Positions 13,628 through 15,234 of a DNA stretch of 15,234 nucleotides are shown here, one piece after another; within the stretch, counting starts at the first letter, position 1, and each line of letters starts with the position of its first letter. Made by a program: the position numbers and the translations under genes. The notes under the pieces were generated by a model that was given only the letters and a program-made list of their open reading frames with translations, made no database searches and had not been told where the DNA came from. Source of the stretch: Candidatus Blautia intestinipullorum (GTDB taxonomy: Bacteria; Bacillota; Clostridia; Lachnospirales; Lachnospiraceae); assembly GCA_019120475.1 (NCBI GenBank), contig DWVA01000187.1, forward strand, positions 1 to 15,234. The letters are read 5' to 3'.

Positions 13628-15234
13628 ATGCTAGGATTAATATATGTGATCTTTATATTTTTAGTGGGAAAAGAACTTGTGCCAAAGACGGGGCAATCCC
13701 GTCTTTGGCTTCTTTTGCCTGCTTCATTTGGAGCGGGAACGCTGGCTATGGGATGGACAACCTATATGGCGGCGTTTCTGCTCAGTGTATGTATGGGTCA
13801 GGAGGAACCGCTGTTCTGGGCGAACCGTATCGTATTGACCGCGGCGCTTGTTTTTCTGGCTGTCATTTACTGGAGAAGAGGCAGAAAAGACCGGAAAGGT
13901 CTGTTTTCCGGAATCAGAGTCCAGGGAGAAAAAAGAAAATTTTTGGAAGAGGCGCTGTTTTTTTTCATTCTTTTTGTATTTCTTTCCTGGATCATGTTCT
14001 ATGTGTTTTATATTAAGGACGGTACGCTGTATTCCGGCTTCACAGTATATGGAGACTATGCTCCTCATACAGCTATGATGCGTTCTTTTTCCAGAGGAAA
14101 TAATTTCCCTACCCAGTATCCCCATTTTGGCGGAGAAGATGTAAAATATCATTTTATGTTCCAGTTCCTTATAGGAAACCTGGAATATCTGGGGCTGCGG
14201 CTGGATGTGGCGTATAATATGATGAGTGTTTTCTCTCTCCTTGGATTTCTGATGCTTTTATACTGTCTGGCCGGAAGGATCACCAAAAGCCGGAAAGCAG
14301 GAGTTCTGACAGTAGTATTTTTCTTCTTCAGAAGTTCTCTGACCTTTTTCCGCTTTCTGTGGGAACACCTTAAGGCGGGAGATCTCCTTTCCACTCTTGC
14401 CGGCAATACGTCGTTTATCGGCTATACGCCTAATGAAGACTGGGGATTGTGGAACTTTAACGTCTATCTGAATCAGAGACACCTGGCATTTGGACTTCTG
14501 ATCGTCGCCATGACATTATGGTTTTACCTGGAATGGGTGGAGGCGGGAGCCGGACATGAGGAGCGGGGGATACGGTGGCTGAAAGACCGCTTTTTTACAG
14601 CGGCGGCATGGCAGCCCCGCAATCTGGAGGGCGCCCTGGCAGCGGGTATGCTTCTTGGACTTACCGCTTTCTGGAACGGCGCGGCAGTGATCGGCGGTCT
14701 TTTGATACTGATGGGCTACGCGGTTTTCTCGGACGGAAAGCTGGATTATCTCCTTACTGCCGCTGCAGCGGTATTATTTTCCGTACTCCAGTCCAAAATC
14801 TTTATCAGAGGTTCCGCTGTGGAAACTTCCTTTTACTGGGGATTCCTTGCGGAGGACAAAAGCATTGCCGGAGTGATCTGGTATCTGTTTCAAATGAGCG
14901 GCATCTTTTTTCTCGGCGCAGCCTTACTTTTTTTCTTCCTGAAAAAAAGAGTTCAGAGAGCAGCCCTTGTAAGCTTCCTTTTCCCGTTGGTTTTTGCCTT
15001 CTGCATGTCATTGACGCCGGATATTACAGTAAATCATAAATACATTATGATCTCCTATGCGTTTCTGTCAATGTTCTGGGCGCTGGCTGCAGTGCGGATA
15101 TTTCAGAAGAGGAATTTCGGAAAGGCGGCGGCAGTTATTCTGACGGTGGCTCTTACGGCTACAGGAATTTACGACTTTGTGATCATTCTGAGAAATAACG
15201 GGCCGGGACACCGGGTTACCGTTTCTATGGACAG
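13628..15234 (+). CDS. Large polytopic membrane protein, GT-C glycosyltransferase-like (3' end outside window)
   Basis: The frame is open from ATG 13628 (GAGGAG 13617-13622 upstream) to the window edge, giving 535 residues without a stop. It has many hydrophobic segments: residues 1-14, about 27-55, 65-81, 107-129, 199-216, and several more to the end. After the fourth comes a large, probably external, loop with Y-G-D-Y-A-P-H-T-A-M-M (Asp143, His147) and G-G-E-D-V-K-Y-H-F-M-F-Q-F (His175). An acidic residue in the first big outer loop followed by alternating helices is the plan of GT-C enzymes that use lipid-linked sugars, so I lean to a GT-C-like or cell-envelope polymer protein. No family is certain and the C-terminus is missing. 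Codons 19-27 overlap a perfect terminator-like hairpin. It lies 132 bases after cwlD under its own promoter. Confidence 0.7.
   Translation, partial: MLGLIYVIFIFLVGKELVPKTGQSRLWLLLPASFGAGTLAMGWTTYMAAFLLSVCMGQEEPLFWANRIVLTAALVFLAVIYWRRGRKDRKGLFSGIRVQGEKRKFLEEALFFFILFVFLSWIMFYVFYIKDGTLYSGFTVYGDYAPHTAMMRSFSRGNNFPTQYPHFGGEDVKYHFMFQFLIGNLEYLGLRLDVAYNMMSVFSLLGFLMLLYCLAGRITKSRKAGVLTVVFFFFRSSLTFFRFLWEHLKAGDLLSTLAGNTSFIGYTPNEDWGLWNFNVYLNQRHLAFGLLIVAMTLWFYLEWVEAGAGHEERGIRWLKDRFFTAAAWQPRNLEGALAAGMLLGLTAFWNGAAVIGGLLILMGYAVFSDGKLDYLLTAAAAVLFSVLQSKIFIRGSAVETSFYWGFLAEDKSIAGVIWYLFQMSGIFFLGAALLFFFLKKRVQRAALVSFLFPLVFAFCMSLTPDITVNHKYIMISYAFLSMFWALAAVRIFQKRNFGKAAAVILTVALTATGIYDFVIILRNNGPGHRVTVSMD
13681..13717 (+). 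terminator. Terminator-like hairpin inside the start of the membrane protein gene
   Basis: GCCAAAGACGGG (13681-13692) and CCCGTCTTTGGC (13698-13709) are perfect 12-bp inverted repeats with a 5-base loop, GCAAT, followed by TTCTTTTG (13710-13717). This has the form of an intrinsic terminator, yet it lies in codons about 18-28 of an open frame. It may act as an attenuator, or be a coding coincidence. Confidence 0.5.

Noticed and set aside
1..15234. Mobile element, phage, defence system or CRISPR array
   Set aside because: All genes are on one strand with uniform composition and core functions; no transposase, integrase, direct-repeat array or tRNA-type attachment site was found.

Overview
The window reads as a chromosomal segment of a spore-forming Firmicute, most likely a Lachnospiraceae-type Clostridium (family-level inference, not a database result). 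The grounds are an early sporulation pair (spoIIGA-sigE) and a cortex-lytic amidase (cwlD), a single-chain PurL carrying its own glutaminase domain, a yedF/DUF3343 selenium-sulfur locus, strong purine-rich ribosome binding sites and moderate GC. All genes lie on the + strand. No rRNA, tRNA, CRISPR array, insertion sequence or phage gene was seen, and no gene-free stretch exceeds about 220 bases.

Layout. (1) 1-1857: the end of yedF, then a DUF3343 Se/S-carrier-like protein, a small unrecognised protein, a CsoR/FrmR-type metal-sensing repressor with its own strong promoter, and an Mrp/NBP35 P-loop ATPase. This looks like a small locus for handling selenium or sulfur and metals. (2) 1965-8581: three housekeeping enzymes, purL (purine synthesis), thrS (threonyl-tRNA synthetase) and aroD (type I 3-dehydroquinate dehydratase). 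A perfect 12-bp hairpin sits just before the thrS ribosome binding site. (3) 8582-10311: spoIIGA-sigE behind a promoter with consensus -35 and -10 hexamers held 21 bp apart and Spo0A-box-like sequences, the known layout of the Bacillus spoIIG promoter. SpoIIGA is the membrane protease that matures pro-sigma-E, and sigma-E then drives the mother-cell programme. (4) 10361-10792: a small helical protein with a sigma-G-like -10 element, ending in a terminator. (5) 11012-12577: a PutP-type sodium/proline symporter with its own promoter, a leader of about 125 nt and a strong terminator. (6) 12800-13495: cwlD, which makes the muramic-delta-lactam of spore cortex. (7) 13628 to the edge: a large polytopic membrane protein, probably GT-C-like, cut by the window end. 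Its first codons contain a perfect terminator-like hairpin.

Most of the content is ordinary core genome. The points most worth a second look are regulatory: the long-spacer spoIIG promoter (which also moves the spoIIGA start), the terminator-like hairpin inside the last gene, the hairpins ahead of thrS, and the metal-repressor/YedF/Mrp grouping.
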